Assembly (NCBI RefSeq): GCF_900112025.1
Contig: NZ_FOKL01000002.1
Location: forward strand, 62,001-126,000
DNA: 64,000 nt
Direction: 5' to 3'
From: Janthinobacterium sp. 344
Lineage (GTDB): Bacteria; Pseudomonadota; Gammaproteobacteria; Burkholderiales; Burkholderiaceae_D
Within the stretch, counting starts at the first letter, position 1. Each line of letters begins with the position of its first letter. A program made the position numbers and the translations under genes. Below the pieces are notes generated by a model. That model searched no databases. It had not been told where the DNA came from and saw only the letters and a list, made by a program, of their open reading frames with translations. Positions 51,865 through 60,209 of the stretch are shown one piece after another.

Positions 51865-54012
51865 ATGCCAGTCTTTGGGAAACTATTATCTACATGGTTG
51901 CGGATGGGCTGTTACTCACGCCTGTTCATCCCTATTCTGTTGCTGATACTGTCCGTTTCCGCCATCCGTTATCACGCCTTGCTCGATACGGAAGCGGCGC
52001 TCGCCAATGCGCGCTACCGCAGCGATGCGCGCCAGCTCGACCTGTACCTGGCCAATACCGTGCTGCCGCTGGCCGTGCGCACCGACGTGGCATTGCAAGA
52101 CAGCGTGCGCCAGGCACTGCGCAGCGCCCTGCCGCTGAACCGCAGCCTGGCCGCCATCCGCTGGGATAGCGCTTCCGAGCATATCGAAGTGCTAGCCGAC
52201 AGCCTGGGCGCCGATGACACGGCGGCCGGCGCGCCGGCATGGTTTGCGCGCCTGGCCGGCATCACGGCCATCAGCAGTCGCCTGACCGTGGCGCTTCCCG
52301 GCGGCGGCGACGGCATCCTCGACCTGCGCTACGCGCCCGGCCGGCCAGTGGCGCAGGTGTGGCACAAGGTGCGCCAGCAGGCGCTCATCAGCGCCGTCAA
52401 TATCCTCCTCATTTTTTTGCTGCTGGGCCTGATCCTGGCCTCGCACCGCAGGCTGCTGGCGCAGCTGGTCAAGGCCACCGACCGTTTCCGTGGCGGCGAC
52501 TTCGCCGTGCGCCTGGCGACGGGCGCCACGCCCGAGGCGCAAGCCGTGTCGCAGTCGTTCAACGGCATGGCCGGCGATATCGAGGAACTGCTGACCTCGC
52601 TAAAGACCAGCCAGCGCCAACTGGGCGAGCAGCTCAATGAAACCGTGCACATGCAGCAGGCGCTGCAAAAGCTGTCGTGGCAAAACTACAATGATGTGCT
52701 GACGGGCTTGCCCAACCGCGCCGCGCTGGCGGCCCGCTTCGAGCAGGAACTGTTCCTCGCGCGCGAACGCCAGCGCCTGATGGCCGTGTGCCTGTTCGAC
52801 CTCGACCATTTCCAGGCCATCAACGACCGCTACGGCGCCGAGGCGGGCGATGAAATCCTCAAGCAGGTGGCCGGCCGCCTGCACGGGTTCGCGGGCCAGG
52901 TGCACTACGCGGCGCGCCTGGGCGGCGATGAATTCGTCATGCTGCTGTGCGGCCAGGCCAGCATCGCCAGCATCGAGCAGAACATCACCCAGCTGATGGC
53001 CGAACTGAGCCGCCCCTACCAGTGCGACCAGCAGGCGCTGCACATGACGGCCAGCGCCGGCATCGCCGTGTACGCGGGCAAGGACCTGAATACGGAAAGC
53101 CTGCTGCGCCACGCCGACCACGCCGTCTACCAGGCGAAATTGACGGGGCGCAACCAGTACCATTTCTTCGACACCAACCTCGACGAGGAAGTGCGCACGC
53201 ACCACAACCAGCGCACGGAAGTGCGGCAGGCGCTGATCAACGGCGAACTGCGGCTGTACTACCAGCCCAAGGTGAATATGCGCGCCGGCACGGTGGTGGG
53301 CATGGAAGCGCTGCTGCGCTGGCAGCATCCGCGCCGCGGCGTGCTGGCGCCGGCACAGTTCCTGCCGCTGGTGGAGCAGACGGACCTGATCATCGATATC
53401 GGCGAATGGGTGCTGCGCCAGGCCCTGTGGCAGATGCAGCGCTGGGCGGCAAGCGGCAAGCACTGGGTGGTCAGCGTGAACATCGCGGCGCGCCACTTCC
53501 AGCAGCCCGATTTCGTCTCGCGCCTGAAAATCATCCTCGGCGAATTTCCCGGCGTGCGCGCCAGCATGCTGGAACTGGAAATCCTCGAATCGTCGGCCCT
53601 GCACGACATCGAACACGTGCGCCGCATCATCCGCGCCTGCCAGGCGCTGGGCATCACCTTCGCGCTCGACGATTTCGGCACCGGCTATTCCTCAATGTCG
53701 TATCTGAAACGCCTGCCGGCGAATATCGTCAAGATCGACCAGAGCTTCGTGCGCAACATGCTCAACGACCGCGACGACCTGCATCTGGTGCGCGCCGTCA
53801 TCGGCCTGGCCCGCTCATTTTCCCTGACGGTGATCGCCGAAGGCGTGGAAAGCATCGACCACGGCGCGCGCCTGATCCAGCTGGGCTGCGACCTGGCGCA
53901 AGGCTACGGCATCGCCCGCCCCATGCCGGCCGACGCCGTGCTGGAATGGGCGGACCATTTCGTGCCGGCGCCGCAGTGGCGCATCGCCCAGTTCAGCGAA
54001 GTGCCTATTTAA
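51865..54012 (+). CDS. Membrane GGDEF-EAL protein (c-di-GMP turnover)
   Basis: 715 residues. One membrane helix near 22-42, a periplasmic sensor region to about 175, a second helix near 180-200, and a HAMP-like linker (RLLAQLVKATDRFRGGDF). GGDEF and EAL domains follow. GGDEF (353-357) and EAL (481-483) motifs are both intact, along with DFGTGYSS of the EAL domain; no RxxD inhibitory site is obvious before GGDEF. Either or both activities are possible. Start uncertain: ATG 51865 chosen; TTG 51829 and ATG 51904 are alternatives. Confidence 0.9.
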   Translation: MPVFGKLLSTWLRMGCYSRLFIPILLLILSVSAIRYHALLDTEAALANARYRSDARQLDLYLANTVLPLAVRTDVALQDSVRQALRSALPLNRSLAAIRWDSASEHIEVLADSLGADDTAAGAPAWFARLAGITAISSRLTVALPGGGDGILDLRYAPGRPVAQVWHKVRQQALISAVNILLIFLLLGLILASHRRLLAQLVKATDRFRGGDFAVRLATGATPEAQAVSQSFNGMAGDIEELLTSLKTSQRQLGEQLNETVHMQQALQKLSWQNYNDVLTGLPNRAALAARFEQELFLARERQRLMAVCLFDLDHFQAINDRYGAEAGDEILKQVAGRLHGFAGQVHYAARLGGDEFVMLLCGQASIASIEQNITQLMAELSRPYQCDQQALHMTASAGIAVYAGKDLNTESLLRHADHAVYQAKLTGRNQYHFFDTNLDEEVRTHHNQRTEVRQALINGELRLYYQPKVNMRAGTVVGMEALLRWQHPRRGVLAPAQFLPLVEQTDLIIDIGEWVLRQALWQMQRWAASGKHWVVSVNIAARHFQQPDFVSRLKIILGEFPGVRASMLELEILESSALHDIEHVRRIIRACQALGITFALDDFGTGYSSMSYLKRLPANIVKIDQSFVRNMLNDRDDLHLVRAVIGLARSFSLTVIAEGVESIDHGARLIQLGCDLAQGYGIARPMPADAVLEWADHFVPAPQWRIAQFSEVPI

Positions 54013-55234
54013 CGGGCGTCAAGGCCGCGTCAATCAGCTCGATCCAGTGCCGCACGGGCGTCTCGGTGCCCGACTGCAGGTGCGTGAGGCAGCCGATGTT
54101 GGCCGACACGATCATCTCCGGCGCGCACGCTTCCAGGTTCGCCACCTTGTTGTCGCGCAGCTGCTGCGACAGGGCCGGCTGCAGGATCGAATACGTGCCG
54201 GCCGATCCGCAGCACAAATGGCTGTCCGCGCACAGGCGCACGTCGACGCCGACGGCGCGCAGCACCTGCTCCACCTTGCCGCGGATCTGCTGGCCGTGCT
54301 GCAAGGTGCATGGCGGATGATATGCCACTTTTTTCAGTATGCGCCCCTGCAGCAGCGCCACCAGTTCCGCCTCAAACGCCGGCATGATCTCGGACAAATC
54401 GCGCGTCAGTTCGGCGATGCGCCGCGCCTTGTCCGCATAGCTGGCGTCGTGCGCCAGCAAATGGCCGTATTCCTTGACGGTGGCGCCGCAGCCCGATGCC
54501 GTCATGACGATGGCTTCCGCGCTCTCCACGTACGGCCACCAGGCGTCGATATTGCGGCGCATGTCGTCCAGCGCCGCCTCCTGGTCGTTCAGGTGATGGC
54601 GCAGCGCGCCGCAGCAGCCCGCCTTCGGCGCGACGATCAACTGCACGCCCAGGGCATCGAGCACGCGGGCCGTGGCCGCGTTGATGTTGGGCGACATGGC
54701 CGGCTGCACGCAGCCGTCGAGCAGCAGCATCGTGCGCGCATGCTGGCGCGCGGGCCATGCGCCGGCTTGCGCGCCGGGCCGCAATTTGTCCTGCAAGCTT
54801 TTTGACAGCAAGGGCCGCAGCGCCTGGCCCGCCTTGTACACGGGCGTAAACAGCCAGCGGCGCGGCAACGCTTGCTTCAGGGCGAAGCGCAGCGCCCGCT
54901 CGCGCAAGGGCCGCTGCACGCGCTGTTCGACGACGTTGCGGCCGATGTCGACCAGGCGCCCGTACTGCACCCCGGAGGGACAGGTCGACTCGCAGTTGCG
55001 GCACGTCAGGCAGCGGTCCAGGTGCGTCTGCGTCTTGGCCGTGACGGGCGCGCCCTCCAATACCTGCTTGATCAGGTAGATGCGTCCGCGCGGGCCATCG
55101 AGTTCGTCGCCCAGCAGCTGATAGGTGGGACAGGTGGCCGTGCAAAAGCCGCAATGCACGCAGGCGCGCAGGATGGCTTCGGCTTCGTCGCCTGCCGGCG
55201 TATTCTTGATGAAATCGGCGAGATTGGTTTGCAT
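54005..55234 (-). CDS. glcF: Glycolate oxidase iron-sulfur subunit
   Basis: 409 residues. Two 4Fe-4S motifs near the N-terminus (CVHCGFCTATCP and CLTCRNCESTCP) and two CCG-type domains (AGCCGALRHH, LCCGSAGTYS). Passes electrons from the flavin subunits to the quinone pool. Four bases after glcE; its 3' end overlaps the convergent GGDEF-EAL gene by 8 bases. Confidence 0.96.
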   Translation of the reverse strand: MQTNLADFIKNTPAGDEAEAILRACVHCGFCTATCPTYQLLGDELDGPRGRIYLIKQVLEGAPVTAKTQTHLDRCLTCRNCESTCPSGVQYGRLVDIGRNVVEQRVQRPLRERALRFALKQALPRRWLFTPVYKAGQALRPLLSKSLQDKLRPGAQAGAWPARQHARTMLLLDGCVQPAMSPNINAATARVLDALGVQLIVAPKAGCCGALRHHLNDQEAALDDMRRNIDAWWPYVESAEAIVMTASGCGATVKEYGHLLAHDASYADKARRIAELTRDLSEIMPAFEAELVALLQGRILKKVAYHPPCTLQHGQQIRGKVEQVLRAVGVDVRLCADSHLCCGSAGTYSILQPALSQQLRDNKVANLEACAPEMIVSANIGCLTHLQSGTETPVRHWIELIDAALTPVK

Positions 55235-55238
55235 GCGC

Positions 55239-56309
55239 TCAAGTCATTCTGTGCGGGTTGAAGATGCCGGCCGGGTCGAAAGCCTGCCGCAGGCGCTGGT
55301 GGATTTTTTCAACAGCCGGCGCCAGCGGATGGAACACGCCCACGGCCTTGTCGCCGCCACGGAACAGGGTGGCGTGGCCGCCAAGCGCCGCCACGGCCTG
55401 GCGGATGCGCCGGGCCTCGTCCGCATCCGCGTCGCCGTCGAGCTTGAGCCAGCGCTGCGCGCCGCCCCACTCGACCAGCTGGCGCCCCGGCAGGATGATG
55501 GCGCTGGCGTGCGGCGGCACGGAAAGCCGCCACAGGCTGCCGGGGCCGGCGAAAAAATCATGCGTCTGCTCGCGCAGCGCGGCCCAGAAGGCGGCCGCGT
55601 CCTGCGGCGCCAGCACCTCGCCACCGAGCGACTGCAGCGCCGCCGAAACGGCCGCGTCGGCGCCGGACAGGCGCACCGTCAGCACGCCGTCGTGCCAGCA
55701 GCTGGCGGACAGGGGCAGCGGCTTGCCGGCCCACTCATTGAGCAGGCGCAGGGCGGCGATTTCCGCGCACACCACGCGCAAGGTCGCTTCGCGCAGCGGC
55801 AGGGGCAGCACCTTGAGCGACACGTCCAGGATCAGGCCCAGGGTTCCCAGCGACCCGGCCAGCAGGCGCGAGACATCGTAGCCGGCCACGTTTTTCATCA
55901 CCTGCCCGCCGAAGGCCAGGCGTTCGCCGCGGCCGTCCAGCAGCACGGCGCCCAGCACGAAGTCGCGCAGCGCCCCCGCGCTGGCGCGGCGCGGGCCGGA
56001 CAGGGCGCAAGCGACGACGCCGCCCAGCGTGGCGCCAGGGCCGAAATGCGGCGGCTCGAAAGCCAGCATCTGGTTGCGCGCGGCCAGCGCCGCCTCGATC
56101 TCGGCCAGCGGCGTGCCGCAGCGCGCCGTGATCACCAGCTCCGTCGGTTCATAGTCGATGATGCCGGCATACGCGCGCGTATCGAGCACCTCGCCATCCC
56201 ATTGCTGGCCGTACCAGTCCTTGCTGCCGCCGCCACGCAGGCGCAAGGGGCTGCCCGCCGCGCCGGCCGCCAGGATACGCTGTCTGAATTGTTCCACGAT
56301 CGCTTGCAA
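55239..56309 (-). CDS. glcE: Glycolate oxidase FAD-binding subunit
   Basis: 356 residues, FAD-binding PCMH-type. ELVITARCGTPLAEIEAALAAR and GPGATLGGVVACALSGPRRAS are typical GlcE blocks. The start is TTG at 56309, with GGAGAC five bases before it; no ATG is near. Sits between glcD and glcF with 16- and 4-base gaps. Confidence 0.94.
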   Translation of the reverse strand: MQAIVEQFRQRILAAGAAGSPLRLRGGGSKDWYGQQWDGEVLDTRAYAGIIDYEPTELVITARCGTPLAEIEAALAARNQMLAFEPPHFGPGATLGGVVACALSGPRRASAGALRDFVLGAVLLDGRGERLAFGGQVMKNVAGYDVSRLLAGSLGTLGLILDVSLKVLPLPLREATLRVVCAEIAALRLLNEWAGKPLPLSASCWHDGVLTVRLSGADAAVSAALQSLGGEVLAPQDAAAFWAALREQTHDFFAGPGSLWRLSVPPHASAIILPGRQLVEWGGAQRWLKLDGDADADEARRIRQAVAALGGHATLFRGGDKAVGVFHPLAPAVEKIHQRLRQAFDPAGIFNPHRMT

Positions 56310-56325
56310 AAGAGTCTCCGGCAGA

Positions 56326-57816
56326 TTAAAAACGCGGCAGGTTGGCGAACGGCAGGCGCCCCGCCGTCACATGCATCTTGCCGAATTCGGCGCAGCGGTT
56401 CAAGGTGGGAATCGCCTTGTCCGGATTCAGCAAGGTGTGGGGATCGAAGGCGCGCTTGACGGCAAAGAAGGCATCGAGTTCGGCGCGCGTAAACTGCACG
56501 CACATGGAATTGATCTTTTCCATGCCCACGCCGTGTTCACCCGTGATGGTGCCGCCGACAGCCACGCACAGGGCGAGAATGTCGGCGCCAAACGCCTCGG
56601 CGCGCTCGAATTGCTCCGGCACGTTGGCGTCAAATAAAATCAGGGGATGCAGGTTGCCGTCGCCCGCATGGAAGACGTTCGCACAGCGCAAGCCATAGGT
56701 TTTTTCCATGCCGGCGATGCCCGTCAGGACTTCGGCCAGGCGCTTGCGCGGAATGGTGCCGTCCATGCAGTAGTAGTCGGGCGAGATGCGGCCCGCCGCG
56801 GGAAAGGCGTTCTTGCGGCCCGACCAGAACTTCATGCGCTCCGCTTCCGACTGCGAGACGGCGATGGCGCTGGCGCCCGCCCCTTGCAGCACGGCCGTCA
56901 TGCGAGCGATTTCCTCTTCCACTTCCTCGTGGGTGCCGTCCGCCTCGCACAGCAGGATGGCGGCCGCGTCGGTGTCATAGCCGGCCTTGACGAACGGTTC
57001 GACCATGCGCGACGAGGTCTGGTCCATCATTTCCAGCCCCGCCGGGATGATGCCGGCGGCGATCACGTTGGCCACCGCATTGCCGCCCGTGACGACGTCG
57101 CCGAACGAGGCCATGATGACGCGTGCCGTGGCCGGTTTCGGGATCAGCTTGACCGTCACTTCCGTGACGATGCCCAGCATACCTTCGGAGCCGATGAAGA
57201 CGGCCAGCAGGTCAAGGCCCGGCGAATCGAGCGCTTCGCCGCCCAGTTCCAGCACCTCGCCATCGATGGTGACGACGCGCACGCGCAGCACGTTGTGCAC
57301 GGTGAGTCCGTATTTCAGGCAATGCACGCCGCCCGAGTTTTCCGCCACGTTGCCGCCGATGCTGCAGGCGATCTGCGAGGACGGGTCGGGCGCGTAATAC
57401 AGCGCGTACGGCGCCGCCGCTTCCGAGATGGCCAGGTTGCGCACGCCCGGCTGCACCACGGCCGTGCGCGCATACGCATCGAGGCGCACGATGCGGTTCA
57501 GGCGCGCCGTCGACAGCACCACGCCATCGGCGATCGGCAGGGCGCCGCCGGACAGGCCCGTGCCGGCGCCGCGCGGCACGATCGGCACGTTCAACGCGCG
57601 GCAGACGCCGAGGATGGCGATGACCTGTTCCTCCGTGTCGGGCAAAGTGACCACCATCGGCAGCTGGCGATAGGCGGCCAGCCCGTCGCATTCGTAGGGG
57701 CGCGTATCCTCGGCATCGGACAGCACGCAGCGGGCCGGCAGCACGGCCAGCAGGGCGGCGACGACGGCTTGCTGGCGCGCGGCGGTCAATCCGGGTTCAG
57801 GGGCGGCATTGAGCAT
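56326..57816 (-). CDS. glcD: Glycolate oxidase subunit GlcD (FAD-linked oxidase)
   Basis: 496 residues. FAD domain with PRGAGTGLSGGALP and SSQIACSIGGNVAENSGG; C-terminal FAD-oxidase domain with NVFHAGDGNLHPLILFD and GGTITGEHGVGMEK. Oxidises glycolate to glyoxylate with GlcE and GlcF. ATG 57816 chosen by family N-terminus; ribosome site is weak. Divergent from the cobalamin adenosyltransferase. Confidence 0.96.
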   Translation of the reverse strand: MLNAAPEPGLTAARQQAVVAALLAVLPARCVLSDAEDTRPYECDGLAAYRQLPMVVTLPDTEEQVIAILGVCRALNVPIVPRGAGTGLSGGALPIADGVVLSTARLNRIVRLDAYARTAVVQPGVRNLAISEAAAPYALYYAPDPSSQIACSIGGNVAENSGGVHCLKYGLTVHNVLRVRVVTIDGEVLELGGEALDSPGLDLLAVFIGSEGMLGIVTEVTVKLIPKPATARVIMASFGDVVTGGNAVANVIAAGIIPAGLEMMDQTSSRMVEPFVKAGYDTDAAAILLCEADGTHEEVEEEIARMTAVLQGAGASAIAVSQSEAERMKFWSGRKNAFPAAGRISPDYYCMDGTIPRKRLAEVLTGIAGMEKTYGLRCANVFHAGDGNLHPLILFDANVPEQFERAEAFGADILALCVAVGGTITGEHGVGMEKINSMCVQFTRAELDAFFAVKRAFDPHTLLNPDKAIPTLNRCAEFGKMHVTAGRLPFANLPRF

Positions 57817-57968
57817 AGGATGAAGTGGGCAAAGTGCATGGTCGTGCAAGGATTGTAAGCACAAAAGTGGCGCACACCGCATTTTTTGTCATCATGGGGG
57901 GCAAATCCGCGCCCGACTGGCGCACAGTGTCGTATGCTGCCCCATTCTTCTTTGACAGGATCAGCATC

Positions 57969-58520
57969 ATGGGCAACCGACTCTCGAAAATCGCCACGCG
58001 CACGGGCGACAATGGCAGCACCGGCCTGGGCGACGGCAGCCGCACCAGCAAGGACAGCGCCCGCATCCACGCCATGGGCGACGTGGATGAACTCAATTCC
58101 CATCTCGGCTTGCTGCTGTGCGAAGCCATGCCCGACGCCTTGCGCGATGAGCTGGTGGCCATTCAGCACGACTTGTTCGACCTCGGCGGCGAGATCTGCA
58201 TCCCCGGCTACCAGCTGATCAAGGAAGAGCATGTGCTGCGCCTCGATGCGCTGCTGGCGAAATACAATGCGGACTTGCCGGCCCTTTCCGAATTCATCCT
58301 GCCGGCCGGTTCGCGCGCCGCCTCGCTGGCGCACGTGTGCCGCACCGTCTGCCGCCGCGCCGAGCGCAGCATCGTCGCGCTGGCCAATGCGGAGCCCCTA
58401 CACGAACACCCGCGCCAGTACGTGAACCGCCTGTCGGACCTGCTGTTCGTGCTGTCGCGCGTGCTGAACCGCTTTGCCGGCGGCAGCGACGTGCTGTGGC
58501 GGCATGACCGCGCCAGATGA
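57969..58520 (+). CDS. Cob(I)alamin adenosyltransferase, PduO type
   Basis: 183 residues. TRTGDNGSTGLGDGSRTSKDSARIHAMGDVDELN is split over the ATP-binding N-terminus (numbering from MGNRLSK), and RRAERSIVAL and VNRLSDLLFVLSR are in the C-terminal helices. Makes adenosylcobalamin, the likely chromophore of the regulator at 127-1107. The start at 57969 begins the conserved region; an upstream in-frame extension is not family-like. Confidence 0.94.
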   Translation: MGNRLSKIATRTGDNGSTGLGDGSRTSKDSARIHAMGDVDELNSHLGLLLCEAMPDALRDELVAIQHDLFDLGGEICIPGYQLIKEEHVLRLDALLAKYNADLPALSEFILPAGSRAASLAHVCRTVCRRAERSIVALANAEPLHEHPRQYVNRLSDLLFVLSRVLNRFAGGSDVLWRHDRAR

Positions 58521-58551
58521 CGCGGCCAGGCACGACACAGCGTGTTATTGC

Positions 58552-58764
58552 TTACTCCGGCATCTCAGGGAAAATGCCATTGCGGCAGTTTTCAAGGCAG
58601 AAATTGTAGTTATCGCGGCAGGAAGCATCGCCCCGGCCTTCATCGAGGCAAATCCCCCTCAGTTGGGCACACTGGAAACCACAGGTCGGTGCGCTGTTCG
58701 CGGCCTTGTTGAACGACAGGCTGGCGCCTGCAACAAAAAGAAAAAAAGCGATCTTTTTAAACAT
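58552..58764 (-). CDS. Small secreted six-cysteine protein (copy 1)
   Basis: 70 residues. Signal peptide MFKKIAFFLFVAGASLSFNKAANSA, then a short mature part with cysteines spaced C-x3-C-x6-C-x9-C-x6-C-x3-C. The same pattern occurs in two neighbours. Two Cys-bearing helices held by disulfides is a likely fold. No named family. It is separated from the next copy by 266 bases that hold an inverted repeat and a palindrome. Confidence 0.75.
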   Translation of the reverse strand: MFKKIAFFLFVAGASLSFNKAANSAPTCGFQCAQLRGICLDEGRGDASCRDNYNFCLENCRNGIFPEMPE

Positions 58765-58797
58765 GCTATTCCTTTATGAGCGACGTGAAATAAACCA

Positions 58798-58824
58798 CGC
58801 AACATGCCGTCGTTTCATGTTGCG
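58798..58824. promoter_or_regulatory. 9-9-9 inverted repeat upstream of cysteine-protein copy 1
   Basis: Perfect arms CGCAACATG and CATGTTGCG with a nine-base spacer, 33 bases before the start codon. Same geometry as CIRCE but unrelated sequence. It could be an operator or a leader hairpin. Confidence 0.5.
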
Positions 58825-58954
58825 CGCAAAGACAAAGGATGGAAGCGGCTAGCGCCTTCTTCAGCACCGACCAGAATAATGATTGGTTTTTCTAAGTAAT
58901 CCTCGGGAAATTAGTGTGAATTCATGACGAACCGAACCGGATGCTATGCAAGGC

Positions 58955-58974
58955 GCTCACTGCTAGCAGTGAGC
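58955..58974. repeat. Perfect 20-base palindrome
   Basis: GCTCACTGCTAGCAGTGAGC reads the same on both strands. It lies between copies 1 and 2 of the six-cysteine proteins, 56 bases after the copy 2 stop. Without a T run it is more likely an operator or a cruciform-forming site than a terminator. Confidence 0.6.
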
Positions 58975-59030
58975 ACGCCGCAGAGCGTCGGTTATGGAAG
59001 TCAGCAATCACAATCATTGATGGGGGTTAC

Positions 59031-59219
59031 TTAGCCGCAAGCCTGCAGACAGGCTTTATTGACACGCACGCATTCAGGAACCTTGAACTCCATGACACAG
59101 GCATCGAGCGCCATGTAGCACTCGGATTGGCATTCCGAGATGTCGGCGGTGCTGCTGGCCATGGCATACGACGCGCTGACGCCCATGGCAAACAAAAAGA
59201 AACCCAGTTTTTTCAACAT
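59031..59219 (-). CDS. Small secreted six-cysteine protein (copy 2)
   Basis: 62 residues. Signal MLKKLGFFLFAMGVSASYAMA, then cysteines spaced C-x3-C-x6-C-x8-C-x6-C-x3-C. The mature sequence differs widely from the other copies except at the cysteines and signal. 73 bases after the membrane glutaredoxin gene, probably one transcript. Confidence 0.78.
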   Translation of the reverse strand: MLKKLGFFLFAMGVSASYAMASSTADISECQSECYMALDACVMEFKVPECVRVNKACLQACG

Positions 59220-59292
59220 AAGTACTCCTTGGTAGGATTTTCAGACGATGACGGACATCCATGGCGCGCCGTCCCGTACACGCCATCCGGTA

Positions 59293-59673
59293 TCAGATTT
59301 TCTTCAATGCCGCTTCCAGCGCGCCCGCATTGAAACCCTGGATCTTGCGGTTGCCGATCAAGACCACGGGCACGCCGCCACCGCCCAGTTCCGCATGGGC
59401 TTTTTTCGCTGCCGGCGATTTCTCGATATCGAGATCGACGAAGTCGATCTTGTTTTCCTTGAAATACGCGCGCGTCTTGGCGCAGTAGCCGCACCAGTCC
59501 GTGCCATACAGCACCACCTTGGCCTGGGCATTCGGGAAATACGCGGCGTAATTGCCTTCCGTGTAATTCGATTTGAATAAACCGGGCAACAGGGACAGGG
59601 CATAGCCACTGCCCAGGCCGGCAGCCAGGATCACGCCATACATGGCGATGGTTTTCAATTTTTTCTGCATCAT
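59293..59673 (-). CDS. Membrane-anchored glutaredoxin-like protein
   Basis: 126 residues. N-terminal membrane helix or uncleaved signal (about 8-28), then a glutaredoxin fold with the redox site DWCGYC (near 60-65), cis-Pro segment GGVPVVLIGN and C-terminal helix. The domain would face the periplasm by charge (KK at the N-terminus). It lies among the six-cysteine genes and may form or reshuffle their disulfides, which is inference from position. Confidence 0.85.
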   Translation of the reverse strand: MMQKKLKTIAMYGVILAAGLGSGYALSLLPGLFKSNYTEGNYAAYFPNAQAKVVLYGTDWCGYCAKTRAYFKENKIDFVDLDIEKSPAAKKAHAELGGGGVPVVLIGNRKIQGFNAGALEAALKKI

Positions 59674-59757
59674 AGGTAGTATCGGAAGCGTGGAGGATCG
59701 AGGGGCGGCCAGTGAAAAATACGGCTACCGGCCTCCTTGCAATACAAAAAACGGATA

Positions 59758-59943
59758 TCAGGCGCCGATCTCGCAGACTTTCAGACAGTTTTTGTAGCTG
59801 CCTATGCAAAATGGGGACCTGTCGCCATTTTGCATCGTGCATTCCCGCCATTCTTCCTCGCAGACAGAGCAGCCGATATCCGAAGCGAAGGCATAGGAAG
59901 CACTCAATCCCAGGGTAAAAATAAATGCTGTAATCTTTTTCAT
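59758..59943 (-). CDS. Small secreted six-cysteine protein (copy 3)
   Basis: 61 residues. Signal MKKITAFIFTLGLSASYAFA, then C-x2-C-x6-C-x10-C-x6-C-x3-C. First gene of the likely unit copy 3 - glutaredoxin - copy 2, with a good promoter about 85 bases upstream. Confidence 0.78.
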   Translation of the reverse strand: MKKITAFIFTLGLSASYAFASDIGCSVCEEEWRECTMQNGDRSPFCIGSYKNCLKVCEIGA

Positions 59944-60028
59944 TTACTGCTCTCCATGTTGGCCATTGCCCCAGGCAATCGCGTCAGACCAGTCGTAAGA
60001 AATTTCATCTTTGCTTGCTACAAAATCG

Positions 60029-60057
60029 AATATAGACCGCACTTATTTTAGAGTCAA
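60029..60057 (-). promoter_or_regulatory. Predicted sigma70 promoter for the six-cysteine/glutaredoxin unit
   Basis: On the minus strand TTGACT (60057-60052), a 17-base spacer, and TATATT (60034-60029), each 5 of 6. Transcription would start near 60022 and reach the copy 3 start at 59943. Confidence 0.7.
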
Positions 60058-60174
60058 CGTTTCCTTCCGATAAATTTCTAATTTGGAAAATATATCGGGG
60101 AAGCCCCTTGAATGTGGAATTTGGAGAGATTGGGACGCGCCAAACGTCTATACAATATTGGCGCCGCATGCAGG

Positions 60175-60203
60175 AAAAAGGCCGGTTGCGGGCGCAACCG
60201 GCC
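60175..60203 (-). terminator. Rho-independent terminator after the diheme peroxidase gene
   Basis: Perfect ten-base arms GGCCGGTTGC / GCAACCGGCC around a four-base loop; on the minus strand the stem is followed by TTTTT (60179-60175). It lies 6 bases after the peroxidase stop. Confidence 0.85.
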
Positions 60204-60209
60204 CAGCGG

